Positions 11,465 through 22,930 of a stretch of DNA of 64,000 bases are shown here, one piece after another; within the stretch, counting starts at the first letter, position 1, and the number at the start of each line of letters is the position of its first letter. Source of the stretch: Hygrophila difformis (lineage: Eukaryota; Streptophyta; Magnoliopsida; Lamiales; Acanthaceae); contig JAOANR010000010.1 in the NCBI GenBank assembly GCA_030278955.1, positions 23,094,444-23,158,443 on the forward strand, in the 5' to 3' direction. The notes under the pieces were generated by a model that did no database searches, had not been told where the DNA came from, and saw only the letters and a program-made list of their open reading frames with translations. Made by a program: the position numbers and the translations under genes.

Positions 11465-12232
11465 CTAGTTCAAAACTAGGTTAGTGTCCTCGCATCTTTT
11501 TAAAATCTTTGCAAGATTGGTCAAGCACTCATCAAAAGTATCTCCATATACAGAGAAGTCATCCATGAACACTTCTATGCATTTTTCGATAAATTCTGAA
11601 AAGATAGACATCATGCAACGTTGAAATGTGGCAGGCGCATTGCAAAGTCCAAAAGGCATGCGCCTGTACGCAAAAGTTCCATATGGGCATGTGAAAGTAG
11701 TTTTATCCTGATCTTTGCTAGCTATTACAATTTGATTATAGCCCGAATAACCATCCAAAAAGCAGTAGTACTCCCTCCCGGCCAACCTCTCCAGCATCTG
11801 ATCAATGAACGGCAAGGGAAAATGATCTTTCCGCGTAGCGGTATTGAGCTTCCGGTAGTCGATGCAAACTCTCCAACCGGTCACTGGACGTGTCGCCACT
11901 TCTTCTCCTTGCTCGTTTGTCGTTATGCACATCCCCCCACGCTTAGGTACTACCTGCACTGGGCTAACCCATTTGCTGTCAGATATAGGATAGATGATAT
12001 CAGCATCTAAAAGCTTGATAACTTCTTTCCTTACCACCTCTTGCATGTGGGGATTCAGACGCTTTTGCGGTTGCCTTGAGGGCTTAAACTCCTCTTCCAT
12101 TAAAATTCTGTGCATGCAAATAGAGGGGCTTATTCCTTTTATATCAGAAATGGTCCATCCAATTGCATGTACATATTTCTTGAGAATGTCTACCAGAGCT
12201 TTTTCTTGGTCTTGTGTCAGCTTGGCTGACAC
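11465..12232 (-). pseudogene. Athila reverse transcriptase core
   Basis: About 255 residues. Motifs include AIGWTISDIKGISP, VQVVPKRGG, the catalytic segment TGWRVCIDYRKLNTAT, RMPFGLCNAPATFQRCM and the active-site EVFMDDF. These are characteristic of the Athila lineage. It ends at the premature TAG that also bounds the next piece, and is offset from the protease frame by a small gap at 12233-12268. Confidence 0.93.
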
Positions 12233-12268
12233 AATTACCGGTAATCTTTTATGTTCAGCGAGAAAAAC

Positions 12269-12997
12269 TTACTTAAGATGATCCGGAAGTATTTTAAGTT
12301 CAAGCTCTGGCGGACATTCAACGGAAGGCAGTAATTTGCGAGAAATTGATGGGGGTGACAGATCAGATTTACCTTCAGGACCCTGTGTCAGTACAGGATC
12401 CACTTCCTCGTCCATGGTGCTCTCCTCCTCCTCCGGAGTGAATTCAACACCGTCGAACTCTTCAAGGTCCCCAGTTAAAGGGTCCTCAAAGTGCACGGCA
12501 TTGCAGCTTTGTCCTTGCTCGGCACCAGCAGGCATCAGTATTTGCGTTGAAACTTTGTTCGACATCACAGTCATAGAGTCTATGCTCTCATCCTCACACC
12601 TACCATCTATTACATCAAATTTGGAACAAGTTCCCTCAGACGGAAACTTCTGCAGCTGCTCCATGTCAAAGGTGATTTTTTCGCCATCGACCCTTAATGT
12701 GACTTCTCCAGATTTAGCATCGATCAATGCACCGCCAGTGGCTAGAAACGGGCATCCCAAGATATGTGGCATTTCAGAGTCCTCTTCAATGTCAATGATG
12801 ATGAAGTCAACCGGGAAAAGAATCTGGTCGGTTTTGACTATCACATCCTTGAGGATTCCTACGGGCTGAGTGATCGATCTATCTGCAAGTTGTAGCTTCA
12901 TCTTGACTGGCTCAATTTCTCCAAGCCTCAGGCGAATTGCCATGGCTAAGGGCATCACGTTGATGCTGGATCCTAGATCACATAATCCCATGCTCAC
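12269..12997 (-). pseudogene. Athila aspartic protease region
   Basis: The frame contains CDLGSSINVMPLAM, the D-x-G catalytic motif of retropepsins as seen in Athila, then ILGCPFLATGGALID, the flap-distal ILG motif. An acidic linker leads toward RT. The frame changes relative to gag upstream and RT downstream, so indels have accumulated. Confidence 0.88.
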
Positions 12998-13121
12998 TTT
13001 GGCCCTTCCAATTTGTATTGGCAGTGTGCAGCATCCGGGGGTCCTCTTTCTTTTCGGGCAATTTCCTTTGAACTATGGCACTGCATGTGCTGTTGAGAAT
13101 AATCACCTCCTCCTGCTCTAC

Positions 13122-15407
13122 CTACCTTTTTCCTAAAATCAATTCTTTCAAGAACTTAGCATAGATGGGCATTTCAGAAATCATTTCCACGAGAGGGATG
13201 GTTATCTCTACAGACTTTAACCTTTCTAGAAATTTCTTGAATTTAAGATCATGTTCCTTATTTTTAAGACGTGCAGGGTATGGCACCCTTGGCATGTACT
13301 TATTATTAAAAAAATTTGGTGGCAAAGGGAAGGAAGTTGTACCTTCACCCGTACCCTTATCAGCTTCAATTGCAGCTTCAGTCTGCGAATTAGTTGTATC
13401 TAATTTGTCCTTTACCAGTTCAACACTTTCATCTCTTTCAATCTTTTCCTTTTCCTTCTCTACCTCCAATGAAACCTTTACTTTCATAGCATTTTTCTTT
13501 CCAGACCCAACATTCCCCTTCAGAGTCTTACCTCCCCGCAATGTGATTGCTTTACATTGCGGGTTGGTTTCAGTAGCACTCGGCAGTGTTCCTTTCCCTC
13601 TGTTCTGCAGTTCTTTTGCCAGCTGAGTGACTTGTGTCTCCACATTCTTAATAGATGACTGCAGTTGCTTGTTTATCTTCTTTTGATTGGAAATAAACTC
13701 GGTCATCAAATTCTCCAGGCGAGATGGTGGCTTTTGATTGAACTGCTGGTTCTGATCAGGTTGGGCTTGGAAATTTTGGAAGTTTTGGCCTTGGTTTTGG
13801 TTGGGTCTTTGTTGGATATGGGGCTGGAAATTCTGATTCTGATTATGAAAATTTTGCACTCTCTGTTGAACAAATCCCTGATTCTGTGGCCGAAAGTTTT
13901 GTTGTTGGCTTTGGTGGGCAAACTGGGTAGGTTGATTTGGCTGAGATAACAAATGCGCATTTAGTGCATTGTTATTGGAATGGGAGAGGTTTGGATGGCG
14001 GTTCTGGAAATTCCCCGCATAGTTACAGCTTTCAGTAGCTATCTGTTGGCATGTGTCAGTTGGATGTGGTCCCTGACACAGCCCACACATATCCCGTTGC
14101 TGTGTCTGTGCTTGGCTTGAAGAAGCTCCTGCGTGTTTAGTACCTGTTCCTTTATCCTGTCCCAGCTGAATCGCAGCTACCTGTTCCTGCAATTTTTCAA
14201 AATCTGTTTTTCCTTCACTCATAGCAAAAACTTTCCTAGTGGTGTCCACTTTCCTCTCATCAGTATTCAATACAGATCTGTTAACAGACATGGTCTCAAT
14301 CTTTGCCCAGGCTTGGTCCATGGGTAAGTGAAGTAAGTGCTCCTCCAGCAGCATCTAGCATCATTCGCCATGCGTGGGTAAGTCCTCCGTAGAATTTTCT
14401 CAACTGCTCCCATGGTTGGTATCCATGTTGTGGGCATCTCCTCAAGAGGTTGAAGAACCTCTCTTTGGCATCTAAAGTGACTCATCCGGTTTCATTTTGA
14501 ATTCTTCAATTTTTGCTCGTCCTTCGTCTATCTTTGATTCAGGAAAGTATTTCAACAGAAAACTCCTCACTAGGTTTGCCCATGTGCTTCTCTGATTGAT
14601 AGGCAATGACTTGTACCAATCCCTGGCACCACTAAATAATGAGAAAGGAAACAACATCAGTCTTATAGCATCAGGGGACACCCCCTGATTTTTTATTATC
14701 ACATAGCTCCAGAAAAGTTTGAAGATGATCATGAGGGTCCTCATGATTTGCACCGCAAAATTCATTGTTTTGCACCAAGTTGATGAGTGCAGGTTTAAGC
14801 TCGAAGTTGCGTGCAGGGAATTGTGCTCTTCCAGGCCTATCCAGATAGGGCTCCACGATCGGCTGCATAAAATCAGCTGCTGCCTACTGTTGCTGATTTC
14901 CTTGTTCTGCTTGGTTTTGGTATTGCTGGTGGTAATTGGGATTCTGTTGGAACACATTGTTAGGATCGAGAGGGTTGTTCTGAAACTGGTCTTGATTGAA
15001 AGGTTGATTCTGGTATTGCTGGTTTGGTATGTTTTGGTTTTGGTTGTTAAATTGGTTTAGAGGTGGTGGTGGTTGTTGGTGAAATTGTTGGTAATGTTGC
15101 TGATCGAGATTAGGTAGATTCTCCTCCTCGTTACCACGATTCGGATGTTCTACCATACCCCCATCAGCTCCATTTCCAGGATTATTTGGTGGTTGATCAT
15201 GGATGGGTGGTTGGTTTATGGGTAAGATCGGGGGAATGTCGTGGTTTCTGCCATGTCAGATAAGTCACTGCTTGTGGTTTCGGGGGAGGTACGAGTCCGT
15301 GTTACCTGTTCTTTCTTCCGTCTTGCTTGTGCCCTCAGTTGTCGAGCAGTCCTTTCTATTTCTAGATCGAACGGTAGCTCTGGCAATGTATCCTTCCTCC
15401 TTTGCAT
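13122..15407 (-). pseudogene. Athila gag, frameshifted
   Basis: The likely start is ATG at 15407. An N/Q/P-rich segment (15156-14884) is followed by the capsid-like region NFELKPALINLVQNNEF..HEDPHDHLQTFLEL..PFSLFSGARDWY, typical of Athila gag. Then come an NQ-rich stretch and a zinc knuckle CGLCQGPHPTDTC (CX2CX3HX4C). The C-terminus has MPRVPYPARLKNKEHDLKFKKFL, also typical of Athila gag before protease. The pieces lie in several frames with stops near 14884, 14671 and 14472, so the protein cannot be made intact. Confidence 0.88.
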
Positions 15408-15536
15408 AAGCAGTTTATATCACAACTTGACAACACCTGCACAACCCCCAGGTTAGTAATGGTTCAAGAATATATACAAAAACTATCTATGAGTAAATCA
15501 GGAGGGTAATTCTCTTAATAAACGTCGCTGCATCCT

Positions 15537-15553
15537 CCCCGGCAACGGCGCCA
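15537..15553 (-). promoter_or_regulatory. Primer binding site of A, tRNA-Asp type
   Basis: The minus strand reads TGGCGCCGTTGCCGGGG, complementary to the 3' end of plant tRNA-Asp(GTC) as I remember it, directly after the LTR end TTTCA. Element B has the same site at 21818-21834. Confidence 0.9.
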
Positions 15554-17300
15554 TGAAACTTTTCGACAATTTCCGTACGAGTATTTTCTAAAATATCAAG
15601 TTTGAATTTATTAAATGAAAAGAGTTATGATTTATGGAAGGGGTTTAAGGATATACTAAGGTTGTCATGTTTTTATTACTCGTGTTAAGAAACTGTGCCC
15701 CCGAAAGCGCATGGTGTCAAAAAGTTGCAGTAATTTATAGTAAGACCGGATCGTTCACTGGAGGATGTGTGATAGAAGCAGGGCCCACGTCGTTTACTAA
15801 GATTTTCCACTCGGTTACTCGTTTCAGGTTTTGCATTGGTTTCTAACAACTACTTGACATAATTTAAACTAGATTATGAAAGCAATAAAAGTTATACTAC
15901 AAAGCATGGTAAAATTATTCTAAAAAGCAATTAAATCTATTTTAAGAAAGCAATAAAAACAAGGCTAAGAAAGCGGATAAAATTATTCTACGAAAGCAGA
16001 TTTAAAATGTGATAGAAGGGACAGGGAGAAAATAATAAAGATTGGACAAGATTCAGATGAAACACAATTAAACTTCCATTTTAATTACACAGATCTTCGG
16101 TTGGGACATTTCGTCAGTTAGCTAACTCTCATGCTTTCTACACTATGTTCCCTTTAACAAACAGCTACTTACAGCGAGAATTTACATGCTCTTAAGACCT
16201 CAACTTCTAAAATACCATAGATTAATAACTCCCCCTGCCGAGGTATGTTATTTCTCCATGGTGGATAAGAAACACCTAACACATCATTAGTTGACATGCT
16301 AAGTACTCCTATCATCTCCCTTGTCACACCCAATGGTCTAAATTAAACCCCGAACTAATCCACAACTCTTAAACCCTACAACCGGCGGCCAACCACTAAT
16401 TCTTCCGAGTGACCTCTATAAAAGCATTTAAAAGGAAGCAGTAAAGAAAGCATTTAAAAATCTATCACTCGGAAGTCTCAAAAGCTATCTCATTCTGTTA
16501 GCATAAAAGAGCTCCTGGTTTCGATGACCAGATGCAGATTTAGAACTGCCCAGATATCAGTAAGCCACAGGGCTTATAACATCCGGTTAGTTATGAGATA
16601 CAAACTGAGTGGAACAGACCCGTGAAGATCTATTCCGAATGTACTCACTCAAGACTCAATTATAGGCTTTGGCGGAAGAAGATAGCAGTTGAAAGAATAC
16701 TCAACCCTACTTTAGAAATTAACCAAGGCCTACATGTTGTTCCTCTAGTATTATTTATCACATCTTATCTGCATCCAAGTGGACACTGATTCGATGCAAT
16801 ACTTAATAGAAGATTTCCAACATACAGTAATTTTGAGAAAACAATTGATATTTGAAAATTATTCCCTAAACAGGTACTAAACTCTCAATTGAAACACAGA
16901 TCCTTTCAGTCTAGATGAGACCTAATCGCTGACTCTGTTTCTAAGTTCTCAAAATCAACCCCCAGTAGAATATGAATTAGTCATAACTGTGAAATTATCC
17001 CTTACTCAGATCCGGATTTTATAAAGTGATTTTTGTTGGAAATTTATTATGCAACATCTGATTTAAATCAAGACTTCTATGTCAAAGGAGAAGGATCTCC
17101 AAAATATTATAGACCACAATATCTACATAATAATAGCATGCATACATGTATATGAGAAGTAAAATAAAATACCCCAAAATATATGGTAGGGTTAGACAGA
17201 ATTTGATACACAAAGATGGATTAGCCTTGAGATAAGGAGAATTTGGCTAAAAAGAGTGCTAGAAATAACTGGGGTTATCTGGACTGCAAACATCTGTTAT
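15554..17300 (-). mobile_element. Element A 5' LTR, inner part (before B insertion)
   Basis: The minus-strand LTR 3' end. Homologous to the terminal part of B's LTR. It breaks at 17300, where element B starts, and resumes at 35035 after the duplicated GTTAT. No coding capacity seen. Confidence 0.9.
17296..17300. repeat. Target site duplication of element B, left
   Basis: GTTAT directly before the LTR start TGATAATGG; repeated at 35030-35034 after the LTR end TTTCA. Confidence 0.92.
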
Positions 17301-17614
17301 TGATAATGGCCAGAAATGACCATTATTTTCAATCCATTTCCGTGTCTTAAACGGGCATTTGATCGCATTCCGGTCTTACATTAAGTAAGAAAGCAGTTGA
17401 ATTGGACTGATTTATGCATAATTGTAAAAATAATAAGCTGGTGTGAAAAAGGCATAAATATGTAATTTTATTACATATTTATGTTAGAAAAATCCAAAAA
17501 CATGAGAAAAAGAAAAGAAAAGAAAAAGGAATGAAGAAGATGGGAAAAAGAGAGAAAAGCCCACAAAAAAACATTTTCGGCCCATCTGGCCCAATTCAGC
17601 AGGCCCAGGAACAC

Positions 17615-17863
17615 CTTTGTCGCGGAAGCCCTTTTGTCGCGATGCATGGTTCCGCGACAAAGGAGGGTTCCGCGACCAAGCAGCTCAGATGAAGAAGGAA
17701 ACCAGCCAATACCTTTGTCGCGATACCCTTTGTCGCGATGCCCTGTTCCGCGACAAAGGTCTATTCCGCGACAAAGATGCACCATTAGAGACACAAGACC
17801 CAGTCGAGAAGCTTTGCCACATGCAGTATGTTCCGCGACCAAACTTCGTGCTCCGAGACAAAG
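17615..17863. repeat. Palindromic word array 1, B type, 5' LTR
   Basis: Two full four-site units plus a half unit, built from TTTGTCGCGGAAC-like words and their inverse GTTCCGCGACAAA. It lies about 70 bp upstream of the LTR TATA box. Confidence 0.92.
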
Positions 17864-17933
17864 CTGTGATGTGTGTGATGTCTTGAGACACAATGGGCTC
17901 AAATCAAGGCCCATGAGCTTAGGGTTTCCCCTC

Positions 17934-17942
17934 CATATATAT
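17934..17942 (+). promoter_or_regulatory. LTR promoter TATA box of B
   Basis: CATATATATGAGG follows array 1, in the position expected for the LTR promoter. The 3' LTR copy at 31142-31152 reads CTATATATATG. Confidence 0.6.
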
Positions 17943-18563
17943 GAGGTGTTTCCTTTGAGCAAGGGGTTGGAAGAATTTTAGAGAGAATATACATTCTTGA
18001 AGACAAGTTGGGAGCTCAGTAGTTTTGTTTAGTTTAGGGTAGTTTAGTTAGGTTTTTCTTGTATTATTTAATTCATGCACTAGTTAGATGTAGTTTATTG
18101 CACTTTGGTTAGATAGCCAGTTTTTACATCTTATTTCTTGCTCTAAACTTTCGTTTAAAGGTTTGTAATACCCAAATCATGGGTATTAACAATACCATTT
18201 AATAATATGGGAAAACATTCTTCATTTGTGTCCCAAAAATCATGAAATGGGTCTCACACCCCATGGATCTTATTGCTTTCGTTTTCTTTGGGTCATTTGA
18301 TCCTTATTTTGCATTTTAATGTCACTGCTTGGTGACTTTTCCTTGGATAATGTTGCATGCTTATGGGTGATCAAGCTTAGATTAGGGTTTCTTTAGTTTT
18401 AAGTTTGTTTTATTTCTATTATGTTCAAGCATGTTCTAGCTAGATTCAAATTTTGTTTTGTCATTTTTGGCTTAGTTTAGCTTTTGAATCTGAAATGGGT
18501 GAGATCACACACAATGCATGCCACTGTTCCACTTTACTTTTCTGACATGCGTCCTGGACACAC

Positions 18564-19029
18564 CTTTGTCGCGGAACAACTCTTGTCGCGGAACCACGTT
18601 CCGCGACAAAATGATACTTTGGCGACAAAGGTGCCAAAGAACACTTGTTAGTCATCATTTTGAAACCCTTGGTCGCGAAACAACTCTTGTCACGGAGCCA
18701 CGTTCCGCGACAAAATCTTGATTAGCGACCAAGGACCCAAATACTTGTGATTTAACTCTGGAAGGGCTTTGTCGCGAAGCAACCTTGTCGCGGAACCACG
18801 TTCCGCGACAAAACCTCTTGTTCCGCGACAAGAATTATGCCCTTGTCCGATTTTCAAACCCTTTGTCGCTATGACTCCTTTGCAGAACCACGTTCCGCGA
18901 CAAAATTTTAGCTTAGCGACAAAGCAAACCCTAATTTTCAAAACCCCATTCCTCTCATTCCCACCCTTTGTCGCGAAACCCTTGTCGCGCACCCATGGTC
19001 CGCGACACAAATTCTACTCCGCGACAAAG
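18564..19029. repeat. Palindromic word array 2, B type, 5' LTR (5 units)
   Basis: Five four-site units, each about 65-70 bp, starting roughly every 90-110 bp. Order in each: two TTGTCGCGG words, then two CCGCGACAA words, the central pair often joined as CGGAACCACGTTCCG. Confidence 0.92.
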
Positions 19030-21556
19030 TGGCATCTTTTTGCCAAAATTTTATTCTTCATCTTCCTCATTAATCAATTGGACCTTTATATTAATAGTTG
19101 AGGTTGAAATCCAATGATCTCAACCCATGATCACTTTGATATAAAGAATTTTGTTCAATTCCACTAAAAGACTTTTCTACAAATGATTAAACTCCAATGA
19201 TCTAAGTATATAATCCGGACTGTAATTAATTAATTATGGAATGAGTGATTATTTAGACATGAGGAGTAATTATGGAATCATTTCCATACCTTGCATGAGA
19301 AACCAATGTCTCTCATGCAAGATGACCCAAAAATATTTTTCTTTTATTTATTTTGTCCTTTCCGTGATGTGTGAAACAGCTAATAAGGAATATATCAGAT
19401 TAATGTTGGCGGGTATTCCCACACGGATAACTAGCTCGTGGTCTGTATATTAATTATTAGATGTTATTTTGCATGGTCCGAATAGTGGTCGGTGGAAGCC
19501 TTGGCGATTCGTCCATCTGGGATTATAATAGCTGCTCAGCTGACTCCTATTCGGATACAGTTTTCTTTTCTTTATCTTAATTTCAGACCTGAATTTCGAG
19601 CTGTAATATTATCAAACGATGTCGATCAACATTGCTTAAATAGTATTACAGTAAGAAACCATGTAGGTTTTTCTCTTATTTCACAGATAGTAGGGGTCTT
19701 GATGATAGCGATCACTGTTGTTAAGGTCTTCTACTGTCTAAAATCATCCCACCTGGAATAGTCAGGACCTGGATAGCAGATGTTTGCAGTTCGGATTATC
19801 TTGACTATTCTTGTCATCTTTTTAGCCAAAATAAATTCTTCTCAACTCCGGCTATTTCATCTCTGTGTACCAACTTCTGTCTAAACCCGTCTTATATTTT
19901 GGGTTATTTTATTTTACACTTCTCTATATCCTTATGCATGATAATATTATGTACTATTGTGGTCTGTAATTATTTTGGGATCCTTCCCTTGGACATAGAA
20001 GTCTTGATTTTATAATCAGATGTCTCACACTAAATTTTCAACAAAAATCCATTCATAAAATCCGGATCTGAGTAAGGGATAAATTCCACAGTTATGACTA
20101 ATTTAGATCCGACTGGGGGTTGATTTTGGGAAATTAGAAGCAGAGTCAGCGATTAAGCCTCATCTAGACTGAAAGGATCTGTGTTTTAATTGAGAGTCTA
20201 GTACCTGATAGGGAATGATTTTCAAACACTTATTGCTTCCCAAAATTGCTGTATGTTAGAAATCTGGTATTAAACATCACACTGAAATGGGATCTACTTG
20301 GATTCAATTACGGTGTGATAGATAATTCTAGAGGAACAACATATAGGCCTTGGTTATTCTCTAAGATAGGGTTGAGTTCCTTTCAACTGCTATCCTCCTC
20401 TGCAATTGCCTATTTTTGAGTCCTGAGTGAGTGCATCCGGAACGAACTAATATATTAGTTCGTTTCATTAGTTTGTACCTCATAACCACTCGATGGGAAG
20501 TGAACACTTCAAGCGGTTCACTGAGATTAGGGAATTCTTGATCCACACCCGGTCATCCTGACTGGGGGCTTTCTTTTACTACCAGGGTCAGACTTTCAAA
20601 AACCTCCGAGTGATAGGATTTTAATTGCTTCCTTTATCGCTTTCTTTTAACTGCTTTCTTTAGAGGTCACTCGGTTGTATTGAGAGTTGTGTAACTGCTA
20701 CTAGGACTGAGAGTTAAGGGATAGTTTAGGGCTTAATTAGAGTCTTTGGGGGTGACATGGGGGAGTGATAACCGTATTTGACACTTCAATAAATGATTTG
20801 TCAGATGTTGCTTGTCCACCACAGATGGCCAACATACTCTTGCAAGGCATTGCAAAGGGGAGTTGGAAGTTTGTGGTATCTTAGAGTTTGTTTTCTTAAG
20901 AGCATGTAAACTCTTATTGTAAGTATCTGTCTGTTAAAGGGAACATGGTATAGAGAGCATGAAAATTAGCTAACTGAAAGGATTATCCCAAGTTAAGATC
21001 TGTGTAACAAAATGGAAGTTTAATTGTGTTTCATCTGAATCTTGTCCAATATTTATTATTTTCTTCCTGTCTCTTCTGTCTCAATTTAAATATGCTTTCT
21101 TAGAGTAATCTTATTGCTTTCCTAGATTATATTTAATTCGCTTCCCAGAATAGTCTTATCTGTTTTATTATAATGGCTTTTATAGTGTAGTTTAATTTCT
21201 GTTAAGTAGTTGATAGTCAACACACACACTTGAATTGAGTAATCGAGTGGAAAATCTTAGTAAACGACGTGGGCTCTGCTTCTATCGCACATCCTTCAGT
21301 GAACGATCCGGTCTTACTATAAATTACTGCAATTTTTGACACCGTGTGCTTTCGGGCCACAGTTTCTTAAACACGAGCAATAAAAACGTGAAAACTTATA
21401 AATATATCCTTACTCACAACTCCGCCATCATAAATTGGTTTCATTAAATAAAACCTAAACCAGGATCATGATTTTTCGGAAAATACTCATGTAGTGGAAA
21501 TCTGTCAAAAGTTTCATAGCAGGGAATCTTATGGCAGGAATTGATGAGAAGTATCA

Positions 21557-21574
21557 TGGCACATATGCCGGGGA
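21557..21574 (+). other. Degenerate primer-binding-site copy inside B's LTR
   Basis: TGGCACATATGCCGGGGA, preceded by TATCA and followed by CCCTCAG, resembles the true junction TTTCA, TGGCGCC..TGCCGGGGA, GGATGCAG at 21813. A repeat of the LTR end is also visible at 21467-21518 versus 21771-21818. Element A's LTR lacks this extra block. Confidence 0.65.
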
Positions 21575-21817
21575 CCCTCAGTGTGACAGGCTGAAGGTCA
21601 ACCTATCCCGGCTGTACCATGAGATTTGTCAACAGTTTCATGACAGAGAGGACCACAGCGCCATTTGAAATTAAAGCACCACACTTGAGTAATAAAAAGA
21701 ATAGCAATCTCGATATATCCCTAAACCCCTTCCCGTGAATCATAACTCTTTTCATTTAATAAATCTAACCTGGTATATTTTAGAAAATGCTCGTGTGGGA
21801 AATTGTCAAAAGTTTCA

Positions 21818-21834
21818 TGGCGCCGTTGCCGGGG
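21818..21834 (+). promoter_or_regulatory. Primer binding site of B, tRNA-Asp type
   Basis: TGGCGCCGTTGCCGGGG immediately after the 5' LTR end; same as element A. Confidence 0.92.
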
Positions 21835-21948
21835 AGGATGCAGCGTCGTTTATTAAGAGAATTACCCTCATGATTACTCATAGATTAGCTTAGTTTAATG
21901 TAATATATCTAATTCAGAACAGAAAAAGTACCCTCAAAACTAATTGAA

Positions 21949-21986
21949 CATTTAGAGTACCAAGACTCTAAATGTGAGGATGTTGA
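21949..21986 (+). promoter_or_regulatory. Hairpin plus AATGTGAGGATGTTGA after the B leader
   Basis: TTTAGAGT and ACTCTAAA pair around a six-base loop, running into the 16-mer at 21971-21986. Homologous to the block downstream of pol in A, so it marks the gag-pol deletion junction. Confidence 0.75.
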
Positions 21987-22334
21987 ATTGAGGAGAAAAC
22001 CTAACCTATTGGGTATTTATCTGTCTTGCAGGAAATTCGGAACCACCAAAAAGAAGGAGCAGAAAAAGCATGGAAAACCAGGTTCTTGGTTGGGAAAATC
22101 CATAAATCTGAGAAATTATTTCCGGAATTTAAAGCAATTGAAGACCCGAAATAAATCTCGCAGATAAATGGAACTGACCCAACCTAATTTTATGCAAGTA
22201 GATTATTTTAAATAATGGCCCAATGTTTTGAATTTATTTGGACTGAATTCATTCAGGTCCAAATCAAATAAAATGGACGCAGGCCCAATATCACACTCGG
22301 GCCCAGTCCGTTGAAAATTTGAAAATTCAAAAAG

Positions 22335-22730
22335 TTTGTCGCGGAATGGCCATTTTGTCGCGGAACAACGTTCCGCGACCAAGTGCAACTCCGCGACAAA
22401 ATTCCCCTTATCATCAAACCCTGTTTGTCTTTGTCGCGGAGTAACCATTTTGTCACGATGTCCAGCATCGCGACCAAGTGCAACTCCGCGACAAAACCCC
22501 ACTCATCCCTGAACACTGTTGTCTTTGTCGCGGAGCACTGCATCGCGACAAAGCTTCTGTTCCGCGACACGGGCACATCACCCCATTTTTCTTTCCTACT
22601 TTGTCGCGGTACCCTTTGTCGCGGAGCATGACTCCGCGACAAAGTCCCATATTCCGCGACACCTCTGATGTCGCCGAGCCTGGTCGCGCAACCCTGTTCC
22701 GCGACACTGGGCTAGGGTTCCGCGACCGGC
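22335..22730. repeat. Palindromic word array, B type, internal (about 5 units)
   Basis: Three full four-site units and two partial ones with the TTTGTCGCGGA/TCCGCGACAAA word. Same relative position as the internal array of A (8442-8961), directly upstream of the internal TATA box. Confidence 0.92.
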
Positions 22731-22737
22731 CCATTAG

Positions 22738-22745
22738 TATTTAAA
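22738..22745 (+). promoter_or_regulatory. TATA box of the internal promoter of B
   Basis: TATTTAAA directly after the internal array and 146 bp before the exon 1 ATG at 22884, with a pyrimidine-rich leader following. Confidence 0.65.
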
Positions 22746-22930
22746 CCTCTCCACCTCCTTCTTCTTCCCTACCCGTTCCCATACTTAGAAAATTTTCGAC
22801 CGAAACATCCCCCGAAGCACACCACAGTGTTCTTCGCACTTTCCGACCGCCGTTCGCAGGCGTTACTCTGCCCGATTTCTGCCATGGAACCCCCTTCTTC
22901 ATCTTCGCCCCCAAAGCAGACTGAACCATG

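Larger units (their letters stand above)
17301..21817 (+). mobile_element. Element B 5' LTR
   Basis: 4517 bp. Contains array 1 (17615-17863), a TATA box (17934-17942), array 2 (18564-19029) and, near the end, a degenerate copy of the LTR/primer-site junction. Differs from the 3' LTR by scattered substitutions and small indels, for example at 18885, where a few bases of a palindrome word are lost. Confidence 0.93.

Noticed and set aside
9605..13122. Long plus-strand frames opposite pol
   Set aside because: Antisense shadows of RT, integrase and protease with no independent motifs.
17615..19029. CRISPR-like regularly spaced repeats
   Set aside because: Plant LTR context, palindromic words in both orientations, no constant spacer length and no cas genes.
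19492..19761. 89-residue frame, nearly identical at 32705-32974
   Set aside because: Conserved because the two LTR copies are recent; no codon-level evidence or motif, and the A LTR does not keep it.
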